Positions 8,443-16,611 of a DNA stretch of 64,000 nt are shown in pieces; the stretch's first letter is position 1, and each line of letters starts with the position of its first letter. The notes under the pieces were generated by a model, which had not been told where the DNA came from, searched no databases, and saw only the letters and a list, made by a program, of their open reading frames with translations. A program made the position numbers and the translations under genes. This DNA is from Actinomadura graeca. Its GTDB lineage: Bacteria > Actinomycetota > Actinomycetes > Streptosporangiales > Streptosporangiaceae. The stretch is from assembly GCF_019175365.1 (NCBI RefSeq), contig NZ_CP059572.1, positions 2,728,001 through 2,792,000 of the forward strand. The letters run 5' to 3'.

Positions 8443-9471
8443 GTGCCCCACCTCTGGAGGACCCTCACGCCCGCGGCGGTCGCGGTGTCGGCCGCCCTGC
8501 TCTCGGCCGCCTGCGGCTCCGGGAACGGCGACGGTGGCCCCGGCCCCGCGGCCCCGGTCGGCGCGGTGGCGCTCGACCTGCGGCGGCCGGGCCAGCTGGT
8601 GTTCCGCCAGGGTGGGACCGGCCCGTCGGCGGGCAGGCTCGCCGCCGTCCGGCTGTCCGGCCCGCCCGGCGCGCCCGTGGTGACGGCCCCGGACAAGCGG
8701 ACGATCACCGGCACGTCCTGTGTCCGCGTGCACGCCGCCGGCGGCACCGGAGTGTGCCTGACGGTCGAGCGCAAGGCCGTGGCGCAGACGTCGGCCGAGA
8801 TCCTGGACGGGAACGGGCGGCGCTCCCACCTGTTCCCGATCGAGGGGGTGCCGAGCCGCGCCCAGGTGTCGGCGAGCGGCCGGATGGTCTCGTGGACGAC
8901 GTTCGTCGAGGGGCACAACTACCAGAGCAAGAACCTGTCCACGCGCACCGGGGTCTTCGACAGGAAGACCGGGCGGCTCTGGCTCGACCTGGAGAAGTTC
9001 ACGCTGGTCCAGGACGGGCGGCGCAACTGGTCGCGCGATCTCAACTACTGGGGCGTCACCTTCACCCGCGACGATGATCGTTTCTATGCGACCGTGCGTA
9101 CCAAGGAGAAGACCTACCTGGTGGAGGGGCGGGTGAGCACGCGCGCGATGCGGACGCTGAGGACGAACCTGGAGTGCCCGTCGCTGTCACCCGACGGCAC
9201 GCGGCTGGCGTTCAAGAAGGCGACGGGCGACCCGTCCCGGCCCTGGCGGCTGCACACCCTCGACCTGCGCACCATGCGCGAGACGGCGCTGGCCGAGACC
9301 GCGTCGGTGGACGACCAGGCGGTCTGGATCGACGACGGGACCGTCGCCTACGGGCTGCTGCGCAAGGGGGCGGCCAAGACGGGGACCGACGTGTGGACGG
9401 TGCCCGCGGACGGATCGGGCGCGCCACGCCTGCTGCTCGCCGACGCCTTCTCTCCGGCCGCAATCCGATGA
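8443..9471 (+). CDS. Secreted lipoprotein with TolB-like beta-propeller repeats
   Basis: 342 residues. The signal sequence MPHLWRTLTPAAVAVSAALL ends in the lipobox LSAAC, giving a lipid-anchored cysteine at about residue 26. The mature part has propeller-like strands, the clearest being ECPSLSPDGTRLAFKK and VDDQAVWIDDGTVAYGLL followed by VWTVPADGSGAPRLLLAD. These are the pattern of TolB/WD-type blades. The GTG at 8443 was chosen over an ORF start at 8386 because it puts the charged n-region and hydrophobic core at the terminus. It is divergent from the sugar-transferase gene across 225 bp. The role is unknown; location suggests a cell-surface protein co-expressed with polysaccharide genes. 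Confidence 0.75.
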   Translation: MPHLWRTLTPAAVAVSAALLSAACGSGNGDGGPGPAAPVGAVALDLRRPGQLVFRQGGTGPSAGRLAAVRLSGPPGAPVVTAPDKRTITGTSCVRVHAAGGTGVCLTVERKAVAQTSAEILDGNGRRSHLFPIEGVPSRAQVSASGRMVSWTTFVEGHNYQSKNLSTRTGVFDRKTGRLWLDLEKFTLVQDGRRNWSRDLNYWGVTFTRDDDRFYATVRTKEKTYLVEGRVSTRAMRTLRTNLECPSLSPDGTRLAFKKATGDPSRPWRLHTLDLRTMRETALAETASVDDQAVWIDDGTVAYGLLRKGAAKTGTDVWTVPADGSGAPRLLLADAFSPAAIR

Positions 9472-9670
9472 CGCGGCGACCGAATCTCGCCTCCGGGTGT
9501 CCGGAGCCCCATTTGTTACCAGTCGGTATCCCCTTGTGGCGCAGCGCTTGCGGCACACCGCCCTCACTTTCGCGGACGGTCTCCGGACCCTGGGGGTAAG
9601 TTTACCGGCACCCCATGTCCAAAGTCGGCCACGGTGAACCCTGGCGTTTTCAGTGGTTCTCCGAACAATA

Positions 9671-10360
9671 ATGAGCCGAATCATTGGACGGGGTGAACGA
9701 TTGACTCGGCTGCACACTTTCCGTAACAAATTCGTTGACGCGCCGGGTTCCCTTGGCGCGCGCTATCGGTCGCGCCGGTGGGACTGGCTGCGCGCGACTT
9801 TTCCCGAGCTCGACCAGATGTCGGTGATCGACCTCGGCGGGACGGCGGAGGCGTGGCGGCGCGCGCCCGTCCAGCCCGCCCGGGTGCACATCGTCAACCT
9901 GGAGAAGCCCCCGCCGGACCTGCCGTCGTGGCTGCGCTCCGATAACGCCGACGCCTGTGAGCTGCCCGCGGAGATCCTCGCGGGCGACTACGACGTGGTG
10001 ATCTCCAACTCCGTGCTGGAGCACGTGGGCGGGCACGCGCGCCGCAGCATGTTCGCCGACGCGGTGCACGAGCTCGCCGACCGGCACTGGGTGCAGACGC
10101 CGTACCGCTACTTCCCGGTGGAACCGCACTGGGTGTGCCCGGGGATGCAGTTCCTGCCCGCCGCAGCGCGGGTGACCGTGGCGCGGCACTGGCCGCTGGT
10201 GCACACGCCCCCGGCCGACCGCGCCGAGGCGCTGCGGACCGTCCTGGACGTGGAGCTGCTCAGCCGCACCGAGATGCGCGCCTACTTCCCGCACTCCTCG
10301 ATCCGCTCGGAGAAGGTCGCCGGGCTGACGAAGTCGCTGATCGCGGTGAAGCGCTCGTGA
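9671..10360 (+). CDS. Class I SAM-dependent methyltransferase
   Basis: 229 residues with a methyltransferase core: VIDLGGTAEAWR (SAM-binding glycine loop), DNADACELPAEIL, and DYDVVISNSVLEHVGGHARR, the usual post-motif II/III loop. Motif conservation indicates small-molecule or sugar O-methylation, but the substrate is unknown. The start is uncertain. ATG 9671 was taken, while GTG 9653 and a TTG at about 9701 (preceded by GGACGGGG) are in frame. The stop overlaps the next gene's GTG by four bases (GTGA), so the two are coupled. Upstream (9472-9670) is a lower-GC intergenic stretch likely to hold the promoter. Confidence 0.8.
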   Translation: MSRIIGRGERLTRLHTFRNKFVDAPGSLGARYRSRRWDWLRATFPELDQMSVIDLGGTAEAWRRAPVQPARVHIVNLEKPPPDLPSWLRSDNADACELPAEILAGDYDVVISNSVLEHVGGHARRSMFADAVHELADRHWVQTPYRYFPVEPHWVCPGMQFLPAAARVTVARHWPLVHTPPADRAEALRTVLDVELLSRTEMRAYFPHSSIRSEKVAGLTKSLIAVKRS

Positions 10361-11544
10361 GCGTCTCCCCCCGCATGCGGCGGCTGGCGGAGACCGACCC
10401 CGCCGCCCGCGACCTGATCGCCCGGCTGATCGGGCGGGCCGTGCGCGGCCTGCCGCGGATGCGGACCGATGCGCCCGGCGGGTTCGTGTTCACCATGCGC
10501 GCCGGGACCGCCCCGGACGGGCGCGTCGACCTGGCCGTCGCGCCCGAAGGCACGAGCCTGCGTTACGCGGCCATCGTCGCCCTCGGCGCCCGGCTGCTGG
10601 CGCCCGACGAGCAACGCGCCGCGCTCGGCGGCGACACGGTGGACGAGCTGGTCGGGGCCCTTGTGAACCGGCTGGAGGACACCGGCCCCGGCGCGGTCAC
10701 CTCGCTCGGCGACGTGGCGCTGATCTGCTGGGCGGCCGCGGAGGCCGGGCACGGGAAGCTGGAACTGGCGCTCGCCCGGCTCGCCGCGGCGGACCCGGCG
10801 GGCGGCGGCCCGGTCTTCACCGTGGACGCGGCGTGGGTCGCCTCCGCGCTGGCGGCCGTACGGGACGCGGGCGGCGCGCCCGGGGCCGAGGAGCATCTCG
10901 GCCGGGCCCGCGACCGGCTGCTCGACGGCCTCAGGGGACGGTCGCTGTACGCCCACGAGGTGGGCGGCACCGGCCTCGTCCCCCGCTACCGCGCGCACGT
11001 CGGCTGCTTCGCCGACCAGGTGTACCCCGTCCAGGCGCTGGCCAGGGTCGGGGACGACCGGGCGGTGGCCGCGGCCGACGCCGTCGCGAACGGCATCTGC
11101 GCGGTGCAGGGCGCCGAGGGCCAGTGGTGGTGGCACTACGACGCCCGTACCGGCGAGGTCGTCGAGGGCTACCCGGTCTACAGCGTCCACCAGCACGCGA
11201 TGGCGCCGATGGCGCTGCTCGACCTCGCCGACGCGGGCGGGACCGCCCACCACCTCGCGGTGGCCAAGGGCGTGCGCTGGCTGGCCGGGACGGCCGAGAC
11301 GGGCGCGTCGATGCTGCCGGGCGCCGAGCCCGGCGAACCGGTCATGACATGGAGGAAGGTCGCCCGCAACGACCCGCGCAAGGCCGTCCGGGGGGTGCGC
11401 GCGGCGACCACCAGGCTGCGCCCCGGATGGCGGATCGGCTCCCTTGACAGAAGGTTCCCCCCGGTCGTGGTCGACCGGGAGTGCCGCCCCTACGAGCTCG
11501 GGTGGCTGCTGCACACCTGGCTCGCCCCCACCTCAAGGGAGTGA
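10357..11544 (+). CDS. Hypothetical protein with alpha-toroid (six-hairpin) character
   Basis: 395 residues, cytoplasmic, no signal or membrane helix. The sequence alternates helical segments with aromatic motifs such as GQWWWHYDARTGEVVEGYPV, YSVHQHAMAPMALLDLA and YELGWLLHTW. This pattern is seen in alpha/alpha-barrel enzymes such as terpene-cyclase-like and six-hairpin glycosidase-like proteins. No family could be assigned with certainty. The GTG start overlaps the methyltransferase stop and the stop lies two bases before the WecG-like transferase, so all three are one operon. That context suggests a role in modifying or trimming the polysaccharide or its lipid-linked precursor. The function is inference. 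Confidence 0.65.
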   Translation: MSVSPRMRRLAETDPAARDLIARLIGRAVRGLPRMRTDAPGGFVFTMRAGTAPDGRVDLAVAPEGTSLRYAAIVALGARLLAPDEQRAALGGDTVDELVGALVNRLEDTGPGAVTSLGDVALICWAAAEAGHGKLELALARLAAADPAGGGPVFTVDAAWVASALAAVRDAGGAPGAEEHLGRARDRLLDGLRGRSLYAHEVGGTGLVPRYRAHVGCFADQVYPVQALARVGDDRAVAAADAVANGICAVQGAEGQWWWHYDARTGEVVEGYPVYSVHQHAMAPMALLDLADAGGTAHHLAVAKGVRWLAGTAETGASMLPGAEPGEPVMTWRKVARNDPRKAVRGVRAATTRLRPGWRIGSLDRRFPPVVVDRECRPYELGWLLHTWLAPTSRE

Positions 11545-11546
11545 CG

Positions 11547-12362
11547 ATGAAGGCACAGCGTTCGGAGCCCAACCGCCCTCTCCAGCGGGCCCATTTCCTC
11601 GGCGTCCACCTCGACCCGCTGACGATCGACGAGACCGTCGCCCGCTGCGTGAAGGCCGTCGAGGAGCGGTCCCCGATCACGATCGGGGTGCTGAACGCGG
11701 CGAAGATCGTGCGGCTCCGCAAGGACCCCCGGCTGAGCAAGGCGGTGCTGGGCTGCGACCTGGTGCTGGCGGACGGCCAGTCCGTGGTGTGGGCGGCCGG
11801 GCTGCTGCGCCGGCCGCTGCCCGAGCGCGTCGCCGGCATCGACCTGATGCTGTCGCTGCTGCCCGAGGCGGAGCGGCGCGGCCACCGGGTGTTCTTCCTC
11901 GGCGCCCGCCAGGAGGTGCTGGACCGGACGGTGGCGGAGATCCTCCGCCGGTTCCCGCGGCTGGAGGTGGCCGGGTCGCGGAACGGGTACTTCTCGTCCG
12001 CCGAGGCCCCGGAGGTCGCCGACGAGATCCGTGAGAGCGGCGCCGACCTGCTGTTCATCGGGGTGTCGTCGCCGATGAAGGAGCTGTTCGTCCAGGACTG
12101 GTCGGCCCGGACCGGGTCGCAGGTGGTGCACGGCGTCGGCGGGACGTTCGACGTCCTGGCCGGTGAGGTGCGCCGGGCGCCGGAGTGGTGGCAGCGGCAC
12201 GGCCTGGAGTGGCTCTACCGCTGCCTCCAGGAGCCGATGCGGCTCGGGCCGCGCTATTTCACCACGAACTTCGCGTTCGTCCTGCTGGTGGCCCGTGAGC
12301 TCGTCCGCGGGCTCACGCGGGGGCGGCCGCGCTCTTCCGGTTCCGGCGGCGATCGGCGGTGA
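11547..12362 (+). CDS. WecG/TagA/CpsF-family glycosyltransferase
   Basis: 271 residues. Motifs of the family: TPLTIDE-like start (DPLTIDETV), LNAAKIVRLRKD, the catalytic-region LVLADGQSVVWAAGLL, RVAGIDLM, RVFFLGARQEVL and LFIGVSSPMKELFVQ. The enzyme typically adds ManNAc or ManNAcA to GlcNAc-PP-undecaprenol, the second sugar of the lipid-linked unit. That fits the WecB/WecC genes in the same locus. The start ATG 11547 lies three bases after the previous stop. The 3' end overlaps the convergent Wzz-like gene by 50 bp. Confidence 0.88.
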   Translation: MKAQRSEPNRPLQRAHFLGVHLDPLTIDETVARCVKAVEERSPITIGVLNAAKIVRLRKDPRLSKAVLGCDLVLADGQSVVWAAGLLRRPLPERVAGIDLMLSLLPEAERRGHRVFFLGARQEVLDRTVAEILRRFPRLEVAGSRNGYFSSAEAPEVADEIRESGADLLFIGVSSPMKELFVQDWSARTGSQVVHGVGGTFDVLAGEVRRAPEWWQRHGLEWLYRCLQEPMRLGPRYFTTNFAFVLLVARELVRGLTRGRPRSSGSGGDRR

Positions 12363-12942
12363 CGGCGGCGTACGTCCCGCCGATCCCCCCGATCAGCAGG
12401 ACGGCGAGGAGGGCACGCGACGGGCGGCCGAGCACCGGCACCGCCCGGTCGCTGCCCGCCGCGACCTGCCAGGAGATGTACGAGCCGGGGCGCGCGCCCT
12501 GGACGGCCTGCTGGCGGCGCAGCCGCTCGCGCAGCACCGCGAGCACCTTCAGCAGCGTCCCGCGGGCCTTGGCGGGGGTCCCCGCCGTCACCGACAGGGT
12601 GAGGTACGGCTGGTCGTGAATCGGCTGTTCCTGGTTGCCGCGGTTGGCGAGCAGCACCTGAAACGCCTCGGTGCCGCCCGCCGACCGGACGGCGCGCCGC
12701 CCGGCGGACGAGTCCAGCCAGCGGCTGGAGACCTCGGCCATCGTCACCAGCGACGGGGTGAAGCTGGCGAACGAGTTGCGGGGGAACGGCGACTGCGGCG
12801 AGAGGAACGTGACGACCGTCCGGGCCTCGTAGCGCATCGGCGCCGTCTGCACGCGCAGGACGGCGAGGGCCGTCAGGACCACGGCGACGGCCGTCACCAG
12901 AGGGTGACGCCGCAGCGCCGCCCCGAAATCTCGTATGGCCAC
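12313..12942 (-). CDS. Wzz-like chain-length/polysaccharide export protein (short form)
   Basis: 209 residues with two membrane helices, one at residues ~12-30 (LVTAVAVVLTALAVLRVQ) and one near the C-terminus (ALLAVLLIGGIGGTYAAV). They flank an extracytoplasmic region (YEARTVVTFLSPQSPFPRN...). This is the architecture of chain-length determinant proteins, here without a tyrosine-kinase domain. The GTG at 12942 has GGAG six bases upstream; an ATG at 12954 is also in frame. It is divergent from a second, related protein at 13082, and both start with the pattern: charged N-terminus, helix, YEA-[RK]. It probably controls polymer length with the Wzy protein. Confidence 0.7.
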   Translation of the reverse strand: MAIRDFGAALRRHPLVTAVAVVLTALAVLRVQTAPMRYEARTVVTFLSPQSPFPRNSFASFTPSLVTMAEVSSRWLDSSAGRRAVRSAGGTEAFQVLLANRGNQEQPIHDQPYLTLSVTAGTPAKARGTLLKVLAVLRERLRRQQAVQGARPGSYISWQVAAGSDRAVPVLGRPSRALLAVLLIGGIGGTYAAVTADRRRNRKSAAAPA

Positions 12943-13081
12943 AAACCACTCCATTCCCGCATGTCCGTGACATGGTGGCATGTAACAGAGTGCGGCAGAA
13001 CGTGCTCGCCGGGTGTGGCCACGCGGCGGCGCGGCCGGGACGGCGGGACTGACCGGACGACAGGGTCGTGAAGGGGGATCG

Positions 13082-14254
13082 GTGGATCTGCTCGACTGGG
13101 TGGGGACCCTGCTGCGGAGATGGTGGCTGACGGTGCCCCTCCTTCTCGTGGCATTGGCTGGCTCGGGCGCGATCGCCATGGTCACGCCGTGGAAGTACGA
13201 GGCGAAGGCGACCGCGGTGCTGCTCGCCTCGCCCGTGCAGGCCAAGGAGGCCGGCGGCAACCCATGGCTGGTGTTCGACAGCTCGCTGACGGTCACCGCC
13301 GAGGTGGTCGGCCGCGAGATGATGGACGAGCGGACGGCCGCCGCGCTGCACGCCAAGGGCCTGAACGCCACCTACATGGTGGGGGTCGCACCCGATTCGA
13401 CCGGGCCGGTTCTGGCCATCGAGGTCACCGGGACGGACGCCGCCGGCACCAAGGCGACCCTGGACGCGCTGCTCGCGACCGTCCCGGAGCGGCTGGCGAA
13501 GCTCCAGGCACAGGAGGCCGTGGCCCCGCGCGCGCAGATCAAGATGAACGTGATCAGCGCCAGCCCGAAGGCCGCGATGGTCGCCACCGACAAGATCCGC
13601 CTGGTGGTGATGACGCTGTTCCTGGGGATCGTCGTCACCGTGGCCGTCCCGCTGTTCGCCGAGGTGTTCTCCGAGCGCCGCCGCCGCGGCCGGCCGGGGG
13701 CGGACGCGCCCAAGGACCGTCCGGAACCGCGGGCCTCCGGCCCGCAGGGCCCTGGCACGCATGGCCCGGGATCACAACGCCCCCCCGGATCCCAGGCCCC
13801 CGGATCCCAGGCCCCCGACCCCTCGGTCCCGGCCACGCGGTCCTCCGGTCCGCACCCGGCCGGAACGCGGTCCTCCGGTCCGCACCCCGCCGGAACGCGG
13901 TCCTCGGGCCCGCACCCCACCGGGCCGCGCACCCGTGAGCCGCAGGCATCGGAGGCGCCCGCCGGCGGGACGCGCGCGCTGGAGACGCCCAAGCCGAGCA
14001 CCCGGGAGGCCGCGCCCCGGCCGGTCAAGCGGGGCGCGCTGCCGCGGATGAGCGCGGTGGGGCGGCCCGACGAGACCCTCCCCGACTCGGCCGCGCCGGT
14101 GCCCGCCCGCAAGCCCAAGGCCAGGCCGAAGGCGACGGGTGCGGACACCCCGGACACCTACGGCCTGCTGGGTTCCCCGGCGCCGGCCGCGCCCAACGGC
14201 GGCGGCCCGCACAAGCGGCCCGACGTGTCCGAGATGTCCGAGCCGGACGCCTGA
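13082..14254 (+). CDS. Wzz-like chain-length protein with long proline-rich cytoplasmic tail
   Basis: 390 residues. The N-terminal Wzz-like part has a helix at ~17-36, an extracytoplasmic loop with YEAKATAVLLASPVQ, and a second helix at ~180-200 (LVVMTLFLGIVVTVAVPLF). It is followed by a ~190-residue disordered Pro/Gly/Ser/Arg-rich tail with internal repeats (SGPHPAGTRS). The tail sits where a BY-kinase domain is found in full-length polysaccharide co-polymerases, but it has no Walker motif or tyrosine cluster. The GTG start has AAGGGGGATC immediately upstream. The stop lies seven bases before the polymerase gene, so the pair is an operon. The tail might bind cytoplasmic partners; this is inference. 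Confidence 0.75.
   Translation: MDLLDWVGTLLRRWWLTVPLLLVALAGSGAIAMVTPWKYEAKATAVLLASPVQAKEAGGNPWLVFDSSLTVTAEVVGREMMDERTAAALHAKGLNATYMVGVAPDSTGPVLAIEVTGTDAAGTKATLDALLATVPERLAKLQAQEAVAPRAQIKMNVISASPKAAMVATDKIRLVVMTLFLGIVVTVAVPLFAEVFSERRRRGRPGADAPKDRPEPRASGPQGPGTHGPGSQRPPGSQAPGSQAPDPSVPATRSSGPHPAGTRSSGPHPAGTRSSGPHPTGPRTREPQASEAPAGGTRALETPKPSTREAAPRPVKRGALPRMSAVGRPDETLPDSAAPVPARKPKARPKATGADTPDTYGLLGSPAPAAPNGGGPHKRPDVSEMSEPDA
13786..13924 (+). repeat. In-frame tandem repeats in the Wzz-like tail
   Basis: Two perfect 15-bp copies of CGGATCCCAGGCCCC (13786-13815) are followed by three 30-bp units at 13835-13864, 13865-13894 and 13895-13924. The last unit has diverged. The unit lengths keep the reading frame, so copy number can vary without breaking the protein. 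Confidence 0.9.
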
Positions 14255-14261
14255 ACCGCTG

Positions 14262-15638
14262 ATGGCCCTGCTCACCGCCCCCGACGAGAGCCCGCCCGGG
14301 ACGCGCCCCCTGATCCGCCAGGTGGACGTCGTCACCGTGCTCAGCCTTTTCGTGTTCGTGCTCACGGTGGTGCCCGCGCGGTTCGTCGTGGGCCCGCTCG
14401 GCGCGGCGGGCACGCCCGCCGGGATCATGGCGGTGCTCTGCCTCGGCTGGTACCTGAGCTCCATGATCGCGGCGCGGACGTCGCCGATCCGGGGCCGCCA
14501 GCCCGTCCGCGGCGTCATCGTGCTGTTCTCCTGCACGATGCTCGCCTCCTACGCGGCGGCGATGCAGCGCCAGCTCCCGGGGCTGGAGGCCAACGCCGCC
14601 GACCGGGGGCTGATCCTGACGGCGGGCTGGGCGGGGGTCGCGCTGCTGGCCGCCGACGGCATCCCCCGGCTGGACCGGCTGGAGGCGGTGCGGCGGCGGC
14701 TCGTGGCGGGCGGCGGGTTCATCGCCGTCCTCGGCTGCGTGCAGTTCTTCACCGGCCTCGACCTCGCCGGTCACCTGGCGTTCCCGGGGCTGTCGACCAG
14801 CACGTCCTACACCTCGCTGCTGAGCCGCGACGAGTTCAACCGGCCGATGGCGACCGCGACCCACCCGATCGAGTTCGGGGTCGTGCTGGCGATGCTGCTG
14901 CCGCTCGCCCTGCACGGCGCCGTGTACGCCGGGGAGGGACGGCGCGGGCGCCGCTGGCTGCTGGCCTCCGTCATCCTGCTGGTGCTGCCGATGACGGTGT
15001 CGCGGTCGGCCGTGCTGGGGCTCGCGGTGGTGTGCATCGTCGTGCTGCCGATCTGGCCCGCGGTGTGGCGGGTGACGGCGCTGCTCGTGCTGGGGGTGTT
15101 CATGGTCGCGCTGCGCGCCCTCGTCCCCGGCCTGATCGGCACGCTGACCAGCCTGGTGTCCGACATCGGCTCGGACTCCAGCACCGTCACCCGCACCAAC
15201 GACTACATCGTCATCAACCAGTCGTTCGCGCACCGCCCGTGGTTCGGGCAGGGCTTCGGGACCTACCTGCCCCAGACGTACCGGATCCTCGACAACCAGT
15301 ACCTGCTGTCACTGGTGGAGACGGGGGTCGTCGGGGTGACCGCGCTGGTCGTCGTGCTGGTCTCGGGCTGGATCCTGGCCCGGTCGGCGCGCCGCGCCTG
15401 CCTGGCCACCGGCGACCGCGAGACCGCGCACATGGCGCAGTGCTTCGCGGCGTCGATGGCGGTGGCGCTGTTCTCGTTCGGGACGTTCGACGCGTTCAGC
15501 TTCCCGATGGTCGCGACCCTGGCGTTCCTGGTGCTCGGCTGCTGCGGCGCGCTGTGGCGCCTCACCCGCGAGGACGGGGAGGACGGGGCCCTCGGGGGCG
15601 CCGCCGTCTCCGGCGGCGCCCCCGGAGATCAGGGCTGA
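14262..15638 (+). CDS. O-antigen ligase/polymerase-type membrane protein (Wzy_C family)
   Basis: 458 residues with about ten or more membrane helices and the Wzy_C signature region. This includes the large extracytoplasmic loop after LMTVSRSAVLGLAVV, TNDYIVINQSFAHRPWFGQG and the FGTYLPQTYRILDNQYL stretch typical of polymerases and ligases. It probably joins lipid-linked repeat units at the outer face of the membrane. The ATG at 14262 follows the Wzz-like stop directly, giving the expected polymerase/length-regulator pair. The acidic C-terminus (REDGEDGALGG) overlaps the convergent beta-helix gene by 10 bp. Confidence 0.85.
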   Translation: MALLTAPDESPPGTRPLIRQVDVVTVLSLFVFVLTVVPARFVVGPLGAAGTPAGIMAVLCLGWYLSSMIAARTSPIRGRQPVRGVIVLFSCTMLASYAAAMQRQLPGLEANAADRGLILTAGWAGVALLAADGIPRLDRLEAVRRRLVAGGGFIAVLGCVQFFTGLDLAGHLAFPGLSTSTSYTSLLSRDEFNRPMATATHPIEFGVVLAMLLPLALHGAVYAGEGRRGRRWLLASVILLVLPMTVSRSAVLGLAVVCIVVLPIWPAVWRVTALLVLGVFMVALRALVPGLIGTLTSLVSDIGSDSSTVTRTNDYIVINQSFAHRPWFGQGFGTYLPQTYRILDNQYLLSLVETGVVGVTALVVVLVSGWILARSARRACLATGDRETAHMAQCFAASMAVALFSFGTFDAFSFPMVATLAFLVLGCCGALWRLTREDGEDGALGGAAVSGGAPGDQG

Positions 15639-16597
15639 ACGGCCTTGCCCGTCTCGGCCCAGATGTTGCCGCTCCAGACGTTGCCCGTGCCGGACCGCTC
15701 GAACGCGGTGACCGGCCCGAAGTAGCCGCTCTTCTTGAACATCGCGCGGCTGAAGACGTTCCGCGTGATCTTGATGTTGGTCGAGCGGCCGAAGCGGCCC
15801 TTCCCGCCGTACAGGGCGTAGCCGCCGCCCGACAGCAGGTTCCCGTCGATCGTCACGTCGTGCGCCCGCCCGAAGTCCTGGTAGACCGAGATGGCGGAGG
15901 TCTGCGAGACGGGGTTCAGCACCACGTTGTGGCGGACGACGAGGCGCAGCCCGGCCGCGGGCCCGGCGTTGGACTGGACGCCGGTCACGTGGTCGCCGGG
16001 GAACTCCTTGAGCTTGTCGATCAGGGAGTCCTCGATGAGCCCGTGGTCGGTGTTGACGCCGTTGGCGACGGTGTGGACGTGCGTCTTGCGGACGGTGAGC
16101 ATCCCGCCCTGGTTGACGATGCCGTACTGCACCTTGCGGCGCCCGTCGCCGTTGATCTCGCTGTTCTCGACCCGCAGCCCGGACGCGCCCTTGCGCTGGA
16201 TGATGCCCCACTGCCCGGCGCCGATGAGGTGGGTGTTGCGGATGGTGACGTCGCTCGCGACGACGTTGATCTCCGTCCGGACGAGCAGCCCGTCGATGAC
16301 CGCGCCGCGCTTGCGGACGGTGATGGGGCCGCTCGGCTTGAGCTTCCGCCCGGCCGGCACCCCGACCGTCTTCAGGTTCGGCCAGGTGATCCTGGCGCCC
16401 TCGCCGCCGGCGGGCGGCGCGGACCGGAGCTTCAGGGGCGGCACCGACACCGTCGGCCCCGACGGCGCCGCCGGTGAGGACACCGTGGGCCGCGCGGCCG
16501 CGGCGGTGCCCGCCCGCTTGTTCTCACCGCCGTTCGAGCAGGCGCCGAGACACAGTGCGGCGACGGTGAACGCGAGCACGACCTTGCGCAGAGCCAT
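15629..16597 (-). CDS. Secreted right-handed beta-helix lipoprotein
   Basis: 322 residues. The signal sequence MALRKVVLAFTVAALCL ends in a lipobox (LGAC), so the protein is lipid-anchored outside the membrane. After a Pro/Ser/Thr linker, strands repeat about every 20-25 residues (ASDVTIRNTHLIGAG, ASGLRVENSEINGDG, AHDVTIDGNLLSGGG, STNIKITRNVFSRAM). This is the pattern of parallel beta-helix (pectate-lyase-like) proteins. Members in polysaccharide loci often bind or cleave the polymer. No catalytic residues could be assigned. It lies 14 bp downstream of the aminotransferase start-to-stop chain, in the same direction. Confidence 0.75.
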   Translation of the reverse strand: MALRKVVLAFTVAALCLGACSNGGENKRAGTAAAARPTVSSPAAPSGPTVSVPPLKLRSAPPAGGEGARITWPNLKTVGVPAGRKLKPSGPITVRKRGAVIDGLLVRTEINVVASDVTIRNTHLIGAGQWGIIQRKGASGLRVENSEINGDGRRKVQYGIVNQGGMLTVRKTHVHTVANGVNTDHGLIEDSLIDKLKEFPGDHVTGVQSNAGPAAGLRLVVRHNVVLNPVSQTSAISVYQDFGRAHDVTIDGNLLSGGGYALYGGKGRFGRSTNIKITRNVFSRAMFKKSGYFGPVTAFERSGTGNVWSGNIWAETGKAVQP

Positions 16598-16611
16598 GGG
16601 GGTCTCTCCCT

